Assembly (NCBI GenBank): GCA_003290165.1
Contig: QNQO01000796.1
Location: 472,906-536,905 of the forward strand
DNA: 64,000 bases
Direction: 5' to 3'
DNA from: Berberis thunbergii
Lineage: Eukaryota; Streptophyta; Magnoliopsida; Ranunculales; Berberidaceae
The first letter of the stretch is position 1. Every line of letters starts with the position of its first letter. Below the pieces are notes generated by a model. The model made no database searches. It was given only the letters and a program-made list of their open reading frames with translations, and was not told the origin of the DNA. The translations under genes and the position numbers were made by a program. Shown here one piece after another: positions 11,191-23,274 of this stretch.

Positions 11191-14140
11191 TAATCCCACA
11201 TCACTATACTATCAGCGTTTATTGGCTTTGATCGAGTCTAGCCCCGAGGGTGATTCCATGTCTGGTAAGCAAAATTGTGATAATTATTGGCTCATTGATA
11301 GTGGGGCGTCTCATCACATGACGAGTGATTTATCTTTGTTGAATAATGTTCATGATATTGCTCCATCTTTGGTTTGTCTACCCGACGGTGACCAAGCCTC
11401 CGCGGTCAAAGAAGGGATTTGTATTCTTCACCATGGCCTTATCTTGAAACATGTGTTATTTGTGCCAAACTTACAAGTGAACTTGATTTCAGTGAGCAAA
11501 TTAATTTGTGACGCCAATTGTCTCGTGACATTTACTGATCGTATGTGTATCTTACAGAACCGCACCACGAGGAGTCCGATTGGTCTGGGTGAGTTACGAG
11601 GAGGGGTGTATCGCTTCAAGCCTGTGATGATCGCGACTGTTTCAATTACATGGGCGCCAAAATATTTTGATCTATGGCATCGTCGGTTGGGTCATCCCTC
11701 GTCTAAACCGATGTCTTTTTTTAACATTAATAGCAATAAGGTTGATTTTTCTGATAAAAACTCTATTTGTGATATTTGTTGTCAATCCAAACAAATCGCT
11801 CTAGCTTTCCTTTGAGTAATCATTGTGCTCCGGATATGTTTGAATTGATCCATTGTGATATTTTGGGTCCTTATCGCCAAGCTACTAATTCGGGTGCTAA
11901 GTATTTTCTGACGATTATTGATGATTTTAGTCGTGCGGTTTGGGTATATTTAATGCATAAAAAGAGTGAAGCAAACATGTTATTACAACAGTTTTATTAT
12001 ATGGCCAAAACTCAGTTCACAAAATCCGTTAAAGTGATTCGGAGTGACAATGGTATGGAATTTATATCTAAACCCATGACATTATTTTATGCCCAACATG
12101 GTATTTTTCACCAAACTAGCATAGTTGATACCCCTCAACAAAATGGTCGGGTTGAGAGAAAACATCGCCATATTTTAGATGTAGCTTGTGCTCTCATTTT
12201 TCAAGCGTCACTCCCAATTGAGTTTTGGGGGGAGTGCGTTCTCGCTGCCGCTCATCTTATTAATCGAACTCCTACTCCTCTTTTAAAAGGCCACACCCCT
12301 CATGACAAATTATTTTCCAAATCACCTTCTCTCACTCACCTTAGAGTCTTTGGGTGCTTATGTTATGCTCATTATAAAGACCAGTCTAAGGACAAATTTG
12401 CTCCCCGAAGTCGTCGTTGTGTTTTCTTGGGATACCCTCATGGGAAAAAGGGTGGAAGGTCATGGATTTAGAGACCCAGACAATATTTGTGTCCCGGGAT
12501 GTTGTTTTTGATGAACAAGTGTTTCCTTTTGCTCAATCTCATAAATTGTCCGCAAGTGTGTCAGTAAGCTCTTCTAGCGTCAATGATTGGTCATGGAACA
12601 AGTCTATTTTGAAGATATTGGTAGTTCCTTCCACGAGTCAGGGGGAGTAGCCCCCAACCGCTTGCATTTGACCGATTCTAATGCCCAGTCATCATCTTCT
12701 GTTTTGGTAATAAGGGAGGACTCGGTTTCAGCTGTTGAGCATCCTACTGTGCCCTCCAACGCACATGCGCCACCTAATTCCGAGCCTCAACTCGGTCGTG
12801 GTCAGCAGACTTGTCATTTATCATCTCACCTTTGCGATTATGTATGTCACACGGCTACTCTAGTACACCCCAAATCGTCTCGCTTTTCCTCCAGGTCCTC
12901 AGGTACGCGGTTCCCTTTAGCAAATTTTGTTACATGTGATAATTTCTCTGCTTCACATTCTAAGTTTTTGGCTGCCATAACTGCTGAAGTAGAACCCCGT
13001 AATTTTTCTGAGGCTGTACAGGACCCAAATTGGCGTCAGGCTATGCGAACTGAAATCGACGCATTAGAAAAGAATGGCACTTGGACCATCTCCGACCTTC
13101 CTCTTGGCAAGAAACCAATCGGTCGCAAATGGGTCTTCAAATTAAAGTATAATGCCGATGGTTCTATTGAGCATTATAAAGCTCAGGTTGTTGTTCATGG
13201 TGATACACAGGTTGGAGGCGTTGATTATGAAGAACCCTTCGCCCCGGTAGCCAAACTGGTTAGTGTGAGACTTTTTCTTGCGGTTGTTGTTATTAAGGGA
13301 TGGGAAATACATCAATTGGATGTTAATAATGCTTTCCTCCATGGTGATCTTCATGAGGAGGTATATATGCGTCTCCCATCGGGGTATACTTCTTCTAATC
13401 CCAACAAGGTCTGTCACCTTCGCAAATCATTATATGGGCTCCTTCAATCTCCACGTAACTGGTTTGCTAAGCTCACGACTGCTCTTCGCCGCTATGGTTT
13501 TATCCAGTCTCATGTCGATCATACTTTGTTTACTTACCACAACGATGGCGTATTTTTATCTGTCCTCGTCTATGTTGATGATCTTATTGTGGCAGGGAAT
13601 AACTCTCAAGCATATACTTCCTTTAAACAATATTTGAACAAATGTTTTCAGCTCAAAGATCTCGAGCCACTCAAATATTTCCTTGGCATTGAAGTTGCCC
13701 GCAACTCTTCTGGCCTCTTCTTGTGTCAACGGAAGTACACACTTGATATCTTGAAGGAAGTTGGTCTTACGGGAGCCAAACCTGCCCCCACTCCTATGGA
13801 GCAAAACCATCGCCTAGCTCATTCCACTGGCTGTGTCTTATGAGGTCCGGAGCGGTATCGATGCCTTTTGGGGCGCCTCGTATATTTGTCCATAACTCGC
13901 CCGGACATTTGTTATGCGGTACATATCTTGACCCAGTTTCTCCATGAGCCTCGGCAGGACCATATGGAGGTTGTCTTTCGTGTTTTGCGGTACTTGAAAG
14001 ATTCCCCGGGTCAAGGCATTCTTCTATGCTTAGATAGTTCTTTGAAACTGTATGCCTTTTGTGATTCTGACTGGGCCGCCCGCCCCATCACAAGATGCTC
14101 TCTCACTGGGTATTTTGTCCAACTCGGCTCCTCATTCTAA
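11147..14140 (+). mobile_element. Degraded Ty1/copia element: gag remnant, protease, integrase, reverse transcriptase, partial RNase H
   Basis: A short gag N terminus runs directly into the protease (WLIDSGASHHMTS, catalytic DSGA), so most of gag is deleted. Then come the GAG-pre-integrase motif (LWHRRLGHPS), integrase core (CDILGPY, IRSDNGMEF, NGRVERKH), reverse transcriptase (NGTWTISDLPLGKKPIGRKW, LDVNNAFLHGDL, VYVDDLIVAG) and the start of RNase H (FCDSDWAARP). The frame changes near 11800, 12470-12590 and 13843-13868. The coding part ends abruptly at 14140 within RNase H and only about 15 bases resembling the LTR end follow. No intact 3' LTR is seen; the element is dead. Confidence 0.93.
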
Positions 14141-14254
14141 ACTTATTACAAATACTTCTTTTTCACTTTGAAATTAATTATGATGTTTGCTCTCACCACC
14201 ACAAATATTGGTAGTCTTTTCCAAGGAATGAGAAAATTTCGCCGAATTTTTGTT

Positions 14255-14500
14255 TTTTAGAAATTACAAATAGAAAAAGGGCTAGAAATTACAAATAGAA
14301 AAAGGGCAAAAGAAATAATTACATTTTTTCGAAAATTTTCGAGGTTTTTTTCATAAATTTCGAGGTTTTTTTTTATAAATTTTGAGATTTTTTCATAAAT
14401 TTCGTAAAAATACAAAAACCAAGTACCAAAAATTTTATTTTTTGAGAGTTTTTTTATTGAAAATTTTTCATAAATTTCGAGGTTTTTTTTCTTCTAATTT
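14255..14500. repeat. AT-rich minisatellite
   Basis: A 25-base unit (AGAAATTACAAATAGAAAAA plus GGGCT) is repeated twice at 14260-14308. At 14335-14490 a roughly 22-24-base unit containing TTTCATAAATTTCGAGGTT recurs about five times with changes. Confidence 0.75.
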
Positions 14501-15281
14501 TCATTTCTTCTAGTTATTTATTTATTTTTGAAACCACCCCTTGACTTTCTAATTATCATTTCTTCTACTTATATATAGATTTTTTAAACCACTCCCTAAT
14601 TTTCTAATTCTATATTGATTTCATGTTTGTTTCATTTATTAGTATATAGGCTTCATCTAACGTGTTTAATAGATTTATTTAATTACCTCTTATTTCTTCA
14701 CATATTTCTAAATTCTCTCGAAATTCGTTATATATATCCTCAAAATTTTTATGTTTTTTTCTTTACACATCGAAAATATTTCTTAAAATTAGAAGACCAA
14801 AATTAACTCCAAAAATGAAATCACAATCCTTGATCTCCTCCTTCATTATCCTTGTCTATATTTTAATTGATTAGAAAGTTGATTCCACCCACATCCAATA
14901 ATCTAAGGCTTCAAATCTAGAAAATGGACGTAACTTGATGAGAATGATACGAGATTTTGGATATAAATATGGGGTATTTTAATCAATTGAAATAGGCGAC
15001 TAGGGGTCAGCTTTGGGTTGGTTTGCTCAAGAGCTATTTAAAGTATTTTAAAAGTTGGAAATGGTCATGTGTCAAAAACACGTTACTTTCATGGTAAAGG
15101 CATGGAGACTTTTGTTGATCGTGAATCTTGGGGGTATCACTATAGCTTCGTTAATTTGGGGGTACTTTAAATGCATGATTAATAATTGGCGCGGGGGTAT
15201 CTATGCATATATATCCATATTTCTTTTATGTAAGGGTTATACGTAGTAAAACATAAAATACAAACTTTGGATTATTTATCA
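14501..15281. other. AT-rich sequence without a gene
   Basis: Apart from the right arm of the inverted repeat near 15050-15190, no coding, RNA or repeat feature is recognised. Confidence 0.5.
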
Positions 15282-15508
15282 TTTAACCCCCATTAATTCA
15301 AGTGTAAACCTAGATGGGTGTCATAATTGTGTAAATTTCATTGAGCCCTCATTTTAGCCCTTGACTGTTAAGTCAACTGAGTTGACAAGCAGAAACCATT
15401 AATTGTTTTGAAATGTGCGAAATACCCTTAAATGATGGTACCAAACAGGAATGTGTGCAAATACCCTTAATTGCTATAATAATTTGGGTGCCAAACAATA
15501 TAAATAAA

Positions 15509-15548
<40 letters not shown>

Positions 15549-15719
15549 CTCCTCTTTCACCACCATTACAACTCACAAATGTGTGCAAGTTGTTTTCGAT
15601 GTTCTTTTCAATGAGATCCACATAAGACAATGAGATCCACATAAGAATACTAATTAAATCCAACTCGAAAACTAACTAGTACATACAGTTTTGAGGGTCA
15701 AGTCAATTGGTTTATATGT

Positions 15720-16252
15720 TTTGTTGGGATACTCCTTGCTAGTGTCATATTACTTGGCGTTATACCATCATATTTTCGATATTTGGCTTACTCCTTGCTA
15801 GTGTCATCAAATCATTGTGAGTCACCAAGTGAGATTCGGAAAGATTCATCGTTTTGGGCATTAATGTTCATTGTGCTTGTTGTTGCATCATTTGTTACGT
15901 CCCCAGCAAGTTCATACTTTTTTGCAGTGGTTGGTTGCAAGTTAATAACACGGATTCAATCTATGTGCTTTCACAAGGTAGTTCACATGGAAATTAGTTG
16001 GTTCGATGACGCTGAACACTCTAGTGGGGCCATTAGTACAAAGTTCCCTGCTGATGCAGCTACTGTGCAAGCTGTTGTAGAGGACGCACTCGGTCTGCTA
16101 GTGCAGAACACAGTAGCTGCGATTGCTGGTTTGGCTATCGCATTCACGACAAACTGGCAATTGGCTTTCATAATCCTTGTGTTGTTACCCTTAATAGGAC
16201 TTAATGGGTACTCTTAGATGAAGTTTATGACAGGATTCAGTGCTGATGCAAA
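15720..16252 (+). pseudogene. ABCB-type (P-glycoprotein) ABC transporter fragment: second transmembrane domain
   Basis: ABCB proteins are full-size plasma-membrane exporters; several plant members move auxin. The exon covers part of the second membrane domain: IFGLLLASVIKSL, then RKDSSFWALMFIVLVVASF, CKLITRIQSMCFHKVVHMEI, SWFDDAEHSSGAISTKFPAD and AIAFTTNWQLAFIILVLLP. Stops and a frameshift lie near 15815-15830, and a stop at 16217. The exon ends near SADAK at about 16251, a known exon end in this family, before a copia insertion. The first half of the transporter is absent. Confidence 0.88.
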
Positions 16253-16297
16253 GTTTTGTTCCAAGACAAAATTTTCTTATTGTTCGAAGAAAATGAA

Positions 16298-16302
16298 GAT
16301 TA
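16298..16302 (+). repeat. Left target-site duplication (GATTA) of the young copia
   Basis: GATTA immediately before the LTR at 16303 is repeated at 22997-23001 immediately after the other LTR. Confidence 0.95.
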
Positions 16303-16756
16303 TGTTGTATTAAATCATACGCTTAAGACTCTAGTTGATTCAATGGAAATAAGAAGAACAGAAACATACCGGATCGATCCATAGCGATTTCCCCGTTGAT
16401 TGTGATGAGTTTGGATTGTTTGGATCTTCCGATTGATTCAAGCGTTTCCCTTAGATCTCTGTTGAGAGGATACAGAAAATAATTCCAAAGTTTTGTTCTT
16501 TCTACGCATACGCTCAATCGGGGACCCATCCTATTTATAATGTCCATAAGTCACAACCCTTCAAATTACGGGCTGTGAATTTCCAATTCTGCCCCTCATT
16601 GAATTAGAAATTACATCCTTATTTACACCATGTTATTTATTAATACCTTATAGTCCAATACCCCTATTAGATCACATATTTAAATGGACTATACTTTAAG
16701 ATAGCAATACACGTTATATTACATATGTGTGCCCACATTATTGGATTTGTCCAACA
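16303..16756 (-). repeat. 3' LTR of the young copia
   Basis: Begins TGTTGTATTAAATC on the plus strand and ends GGATTTGTCCAACA. The copy at 22542-22996 differs by one inserted T. Confidence 0.96.
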
Positions 16757-17150
16757 ATCTCCCACTTGGGCCACATATGTTACCGTTAATGTGTATAACC
16801 GTATGAGCTCAAAACTTGCTATCACAAGTAAAGGTATTTTGAAACAATCTCGTCCATTGACTATATTGATATAGGATTAAAGCGATTTGCGTCACAAGTA
16901 GCGTAACGAAATCCATCAATAGTCACATATACCAATATAATCAAATGACATAGATCAAACATGGATGTAGAGCATGGAAATTACATGTGATGTGATCCAA
17001 ACATGTCTATTTCCAACCGGTCCAACTTTAATCTTTAATGAGATCAAACATATAATAAACAGACAATTGACTGAAGACTTTATTTCTGCAGAAAATACTA
17101 AATTACACCAATGTGTCCAAAAAATTCATCATAGAACAACAAAACTCCCA

Positions 17151-20100
17151 CTAAACCATGATATCCTCATGTGACATAACACCCATATGAGCGGTGTGCT
17201 CATGAAAGACCTTGGGTGGTAATCCCTTAGTAAGCGGATCCGCAATCATGGAGTGTGTCCCAATATGCTCTATGAAAATCTGTTTATTCTCTACTCTCTC
17301 CTTCACAACCAGGAACTTTATGTCAATATGATTTGACCTAGACGAGCTCCTGTTGTTGTTGGCATATAAAACTGCTGACTTATTGTCACAATATAACTTT
17401 AGTGGTCTTTCTATGTCATTCAAAATGCGCAGCCCAGTGACAAAATAACGCAGCCATAATCCGTGGTTGGAGGCCTCAAAACACGCCACATATTCTGCTT
17501 CCATGGTGGAAGAAGCTATGAGTGTCTGTTTAGCACTTCTCCAAGAAATAGCTCCTCCAGCTAACAGATAAATGTAGCCTGATGTAGATTTTCTACTATC
17601 TTGGCATCCAGCAAAATCAGAATCAGCATACCCTATGATCTCCAACTGATCTGATCTCTTGTATGTGAGCATGTAATCCTTAGTTCTCTGTAAATATCTC
17701 ATAACCCGTTTAGCTGCTTTCCAGTGACTCATCCCAGGGTTATCCAAATATCTGCCAAGCATTCCAACAATGAATGCTATGTCTGGACGTGTACATACTT
17801 GAGCATACATAAGACTCCCAACAGCGGATGCATAGGGGATCTTTTGCATCTCTACAACTTCAAGTTTAGTCTTAGGACACTGTTTAAGACTGAATTTATC
17901 TCCTTTAGATATAGGGGTATCTCCTGGTTTACAATCTTGCATGCCAAACCTTTTAAGCACTTTTTCTATATAGCCCTTTTGTGATAATCCAAGAATACCC
18001 CGAAAACGATCCCGGTATATCTGAATCCCTAAGACAAAAGAAGCTTCACCAAGATCTTTCATTTCAAATTTCTTTGATAGAAATCTCTTGGTTTCGTGCA
18101 ACATGTCTATATTATTAGTGGCAAGCAATATGTCATCAACATACAAAACCAAGAAGATATGCTTACTCCCACTGAACTTATGATACACACAGTTATCAAC
18201 AACATTTGTCTTAAAACCAAACGAGACAATTACTTGATGAAATTTGTAGTACCATTGACGGGAAGCTTGCTTGAGCCCATAGATGGATTTCTTTAGTCTG
18301 CAAACCATATTCTTTGGGTCTCCTGACACAAAGTTTTCTGGTTGCACCATATAAATTGTTTCATCAATGTCGCCATTGAGAAATGCTGTTTTAACATCCA
18401 TCTGATGCAACTCAAAGTCAAAATGTGCAACAAGAGCCATGATTGTCCTAAATGAGTCTTTCTTTGACACTGGAGAGAAAGTCTCTTTATAGTCGATGCC
18501 TTCCTTTTGAGTGAAGCCTTTAGCTACAAGACGAGCTTTATACCTTTCCACATTACCTTTTGAGTCCTTCTTGGTTTGAATATCCATTTACAACCAATAG
18601 GCTTTGTATTTTCAGGTAATGGGACAAGATCCCAAACTTGATTGTCTTGCATAGACTTGTACTCCTCATTCATAGCATCTATCCACTTTTGAGAGTTAGA
18701 ATCCTGCATGGCTTGATGGAAGTTGATTGGATCATTTTCCACCAATCCATCATTTTCCTCATGTTCTTCGAGAAATACCATATAATCATCCGGAATTGCT
18801 CTTCTCTTTTCTCTCGTGGATCTCCTTAATGGCATTTGATCTTGAGGTTGTTGAGTTTGTTCTTCTGGAATATTTAATTCAATTGGATAGTTCAACATTG
18901 TCCTGTTGAGGTTCCAGATCTGCTTCTTGATCAATGACAGGTAGTGGAACATGTACATTGTCAACAATAGTAGTAGGAGTCGAAATTGATTCCTCCTCAA
19001 AGACAATGTCTCGTACCTGATTTCTCCCCCCAAACTCGACATCCTCAAAAAATGTTGTTGTCCCCGTTTCAAAAATGGACTTAATAGTGGGATTATAGAA
19101 CTTGTAGCCCCTAGATCGCTCAGAGTAGCCAATGAAGTAGCTGCTCACTGTTTTGGAGTCCAATTTCTTTTCATTCGGCCGATAAGGCCTTGCTTCAGCT
19201 GGACATCCCCAAATGTGAAAATGCTTTAGACTAGGTTTTCTACCTGTCCAAAGTTCATAAGGTGTTTTGGCAGCCGCTTTAGTTGGTACTCTATTAAGGA
19301 TGTAAGCTGCAGTCTTTAGTGCTTCTCCCCAGAGTGATTCAGGTAATGTAGAATGACTGATCATACTCCTTACCATGTCCTTAAGAGTTCGGTTTCGTCT
19401 TTCAGCTACACCATTCATGCTAGGTGATCCCGGCATGGTGTACTGTGGGACGATTCCACATTCCTCTAGGAATTTAGCAAATGGTCCTGGACGTTGTTCA
19501 CCGGAACCGTCATATCTGCCGTAATACTCACCACCACGGTCAGACCTGACACTTTTAATTCGTTTGTTGAGTTGGTTCTCAACCTCAGCTTTGAAAGCTT
19601 TGAACATATCCAGTGACTCAGATTTCTCATAAATGAGATATAGGTACCCATAGCGTGAGTAATCGTCTATGAATGATATAAAATATTGTTGACCATTCCA
19701 AGAAGCCGAAGGGAATGGTCCACAAATATCTGTGTGGATCAATTCTAAGACGTCTGAAGTTCTGTTTGCACCTAATCTCTTTTGTTTGGTCTGTTTTCCC
19801 TTGATGCACTCAATACAGACATCAAAGTCTGAAAAATCAAGAGAATCTATTATGCCATCTGACACAAGTCTCTCCATTCTCGTTTTCGAGATATGTCCTA
19901 AACGTTTGTGCCATAGTTTTGATGAATTTCCTTCATTTAGCTTACGCTTAGTACCACGTGATTCCACATGCAAGGTTACATTATATGAGGCAATAGTATC
20001 AAGAAGATATAGGTTATCAAATGTGCTTAATGAACCAGTACCAATAATATTGGAATTTAATGAAAGACTAAATTGATTATTTCCAAATGAACAATAATAT

Positions 20101-21197
20101 CCAAATTTGTCCAACAAGGAAATAGAAACCAAATTCCGTCTAAATGACGGTACTACAAAAGTGTCTTTCAGTTCCAAATAACAACCAGTCCCTAAGAGTA
20201 ACCTAAAGTTTCCTATTGCTTCCACTTCTACCGATTTTCCATCGCCCACGAAGATGCGTCTTTCAGCATCACTTGGCTTTCGGTAGCTCAGACAACCCTG
20301 CATAGAAACACTTATGTGAGTAGTAGCACCAGAATCTAACCACCAAGTGTTTCGAGGTACTGAAGCTAAGTTAACCTCAGAACAGACCAAAGCAAGAAAC
20401 ATACCCTTTTTAGCACGCCAAGCGTGATACTTGGTACATTCCTTCTTTACATGTCCAGGTTTCTTACAAAAGAAACAACCCTCATTTCCTTTCTGTTTCT
20501 TTTGTGCTGGACCCTTAGCAGCTTCATAATCCTTCTTTCGTTTTGTGCCCTTATCTTTAGAGGTGCTTGCAAAATGAACACTTTCTGTTCTGTCTTGCTT
20601 CAACCTGTCTTCCTCTTGTACACAGTAAGAAATGAGCTCATTAAGAGTCCATTTCTCCTTCTGACAGTTGTAACTGACCTTAAACTGACTGTACTGTGGA
20701 GGAAGTGATATTAAAACTAAATGCACGAGTAAGTCCTCAGACAACTCAAGCTTCAGTGCTTTAAGTTTTGAAGCAAGATGAGACATCTCCATGATGTACT
20801 CTCTAATGTTTCCTTTGCCTTTATACTTTAATGAAATCAAGCTAGCTAAAAGTGTGCTTGTTTCAGCCTTATCGTTTTTAGCAAAACGCTTTTCAAGTTC
20901 AGTAAGGAACTCATTGGCATTGGTCACCCCTGCGGATATTGCACCCCTAAAGACTTCTGGAATACCTCGCTTTATGAGCATGAGACTCATGCGATTGGAG
21001 CGTTCCCACTTCTCGAAGTATTTCCTGGCATCAGGAGTACTTACATCTGTAAGAGGAGCGGGTTGCTCAATCCTTAAGGCAAGATCCAGATCCATACATC
21101 CAAGAACGATTAACACGTTCTCTTTCCAGTCCTTGAAGTTTGTCCCATTAAGCATGAGAATATTATTTACACCAGCAGATATACTAGTAGCAGACAT
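17151..21197 (-). CDS. Copia gag-pol polyprotein (two apparent frameshifts)
   Basis: From the ATG at 21197: gag with a UBN2-type region (LVIGCMD-like start) and zinc knuckle [14 protein letters not shown]; protease [12 protein letters not shown]; pre-integrase [11 protein letters not shown]; integrase [28 protein letters not shown]; reverse transcriptase [22 protein letters not shown]; RNase [21 protein letters not shown] to the stop at 17151. The frame breaks near 18890-18910 (linker before reverse transcriptase) and near 18585, where an A run before CCAAGAAGG appears one base short. Domains are otherwise complete and uninterrupted, as expected for a recent insertion. The two breaks could be real or homopolymer sequencing errors. 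Confidence 0.93.
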
Positions 21198-21740
21198 ATT
21201 AGCTGTACAGAGAATAAATTACATAAATAACATATTCACGTCATTATTCAATTGCATAAACTTTTAAATTCATACAATAGGTAAATAAAAACCCACATTA
21301 AGATACCTAACACAGGATTGTTATTTAGTCTTTGGACAGAAATATCAATCTGTAAGTGGTACTCTTCGTACAAAATGAAACCGGCCTAATATTATGCCTT
21401 TCTTTGGACTGACATAATAAAAGCATGGTAAAGTAAACTTTATCACATATTTAAGACTAGGGACTATCCGGTCAAAACAATCTTCCTTTGGGCCGATTGT
21501 TTCACATGGAAGTAGCATGCTCACTTATTTAAAATCAACCAATATTTTCTAATAGTGGTTGCTTTGGCAACATATTAGTTAAATGGTGTAAATTTTAAAT
21601 AAGGAACACAATAGTGATACATGAAACCAAAATTATATTCTATGTATAAATAAAATATAGCCATTAATACAATTAAAACATGGGTCTAAATAAAATATAG
21701 CCACATTACATAGGCCCCAACACTTTAAAACAATATTACC

Positions 21741-21872
21741 AACAGCAACAGGCCCAATAGTCAAAGTAAAATGTACTAACAGGCTCAATTATTAATAACA
21801 GCAACAGGCCCAATAGTCAAAGTAAAATGTACTAACAGACCCAATTATTAATAACAGCAACAGGCCCAATAG
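21741..21872. repeat. 56-bp tandem repeat in the copia leader
   Basis: A unit starting AACAGCAACAGGCCCAATAG begins at 21741, 21797 and 21853 (last copy partial). It lies between the primer-binding site and gag of the young copia. Confidence 0.9.
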
Positions 21873-21879
21873 GTGAACA

Positions 21880-22130
21880 GTCACAAGGCCCGTGAACAGT
21901 CACTGTCAATGTGAACAGTAACGGTCAATGTGAACAGTAATTTTTAAAAAATTGCATAATCGTAGATACTGTTCACTGTAACAGTGAAATCGTTTTTCAC
22001 TATTCACTGTTCGCCGTTTACTATTCACTGTAACACGTATCACTGTTCACCGTAACGGTGTCACTGTTCACGAAATAGCAAACACTGTTCACGAAATCGT
22101 AAACACTGTTCACTGTAACAGTAAAACCGG
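21880..22130. repeat. Array of GTGAACAGT / ACTGTTCAC motifs in the copia leader
   Basis: At least ten copies of an 8-9-base motif occur, first mostly as GTGAACAGT and then mostly as its reverse complement, with many self-complementary pairs (for example CACTGTAACAGTG). The transcript could fold into hairpins here. Function unknown. Confidence 0.8.
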
Positions 22131-22527
22131 ATTTTTTTTTTTTTTTTAATACATCTATTTTACCTTGATCCAAATTGTAATCTATTTCAATAGGAAATAC
22201 AATTACACTCACAATGAAACAGTGAAGACAATTGTCATGAATACATATCACTGTAGGTCCAGATCATGCTATATCAATCACTGTATTAATACATAATCCA
22301 TAATCACTGTATTCATGCTATTCATATGAATCTATAATCATGTCTTTATAATCATGTCCAAATACATAAACTATATGAATCTATAATCATAAATAACATA
22401 TAGTATTCAATTGCCTTGATATTATATGAATGTATATATATCACTGTATGAATCTATATATCACTGTATGAAACAAATAATCACTGTATGTTTTCCTTTA
22501 TAATTTCACATGGAATCAACAAGAGTT

Positions 22528-22539
22528 GCTCTGATACCA
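22528..22539 (-). other. Primer-binding site of the young copia (initiator tRNA-Met type)
   Basis: Reverse strand TGGTATCAGAGC two bases inside the 5' LTR, the standard plant copia primer site. Confidence 0.95.
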
Positions 22540-22541
22540 AT

Positions 22542-22996
22542 TGTTGTATTAAATCATACGCTTAAGACTCTAGTTGATTCAATGGAAATAAGAAGAACAG
22601 AAACATACCGGATCGATCCATAGCGATTTCCCCGTTGATTGTGATGAGTTTGGATTGTTTGGATCTTCCGATTGATTCAAGCGTTTTCCCTTAGATCTCT
22701 GTTGAGAGGATACAGAAAATAATTCCAAAGTTTTGTTCTTTCTACGCATACGCTCAATCGGGGACCCATCCTATTTATAATGTCCATAAGTCACAACCCT
22801 TCAAATTACGGGCTGTGAATTTCCAATTCTGCCCCTCATTGAATTAGAAATTACATCCTTATTTACACCATGTTATTTATTAATACCTTATAGTCCAATA
22901 CCCCTATTAGATCACATATTTAAATGGACTATACTTTAAGATAGCAATACACGTTATATTACATATGTGTGCCCACATTATTGGATTTGTCCAACA
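22542..22996 (-). repeat. 5' LTR of the young copia
   Basis: 455 bp, TG...CA, essentially identical to the LTR at 16303-16756 and followed by the GATTA target duplication at 22997-23001. Confidence 0.96.
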
Positions 22997-23274
22997 GATT
23001 AAGCATTACATTATATTTTATAACATTACTATTATTTATTTATTTTCTTGTGGGGTGGGGGAGGGCTTAGTTCTGTAGGCGTTGGGGAAATTTTATCTGA
23101 GCCTGAAATCAAGTTCTCATTTGTTTGGCAAGCCATGAAATTGTGAATTTTTGCAACTCCATTTCTTCCACTATACTTCGAATTTCCACTTCGTATGGAA
23201 ACCTCTGTAGTTTTAGTTGACTATACATGGTTTAGAAGATTTTTGCATTATACAATGTCTTGGTTAAACTAGAA

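Larger units (their letters stand above)
9850..15190. repeat. Inverted repeat enclosing the copia element
   Basis: About 130 bases at 9850-9980 match, in reverse complement and imperfectly, about 15050-15190. Shared features in order are ATAATCATG, ATACCCCCAAGTTAA, a second GATACCC block, CACGATCAA-type and AGTCTTTT-type blocks. The left arm is also copied in the tandem duplication. This may be an old terminal-inverted-repeat element into which the copia inserted. Confidence 0.6.
16303..22996 (-). mobile_element. Full-length, young Ty1/copia retrotransposon
   Basis: The 6694-bp element has LTRs of 454 and 455 bp (16303-16756 and 22542-22996), each TG...CA, that appear identical except for a one-base length difference in a T run near 16444/22684. 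A perfect 5-bp target duplication GATTA flanks it. The primer-binding site (22528-22539) and polypurine tract (about 16757-16775, reverse strand AAGTGGGAGAT) are in place for a minus-strand element. It inserted into an intron of the ABCB gene copy. Near-identical LTRs imply recent insertion relative to everything around it. Confidence 0.97.

Noticed and set aside
16323..16547. 74-residue minus-strand frame
   Set aside because: Lies within the LTR of the young copia and has no domain.
20791..21267. 158-residue plus-strand frame
   Set aside because: Antisense shadow of copia gag, which is well supported on the minus strand.
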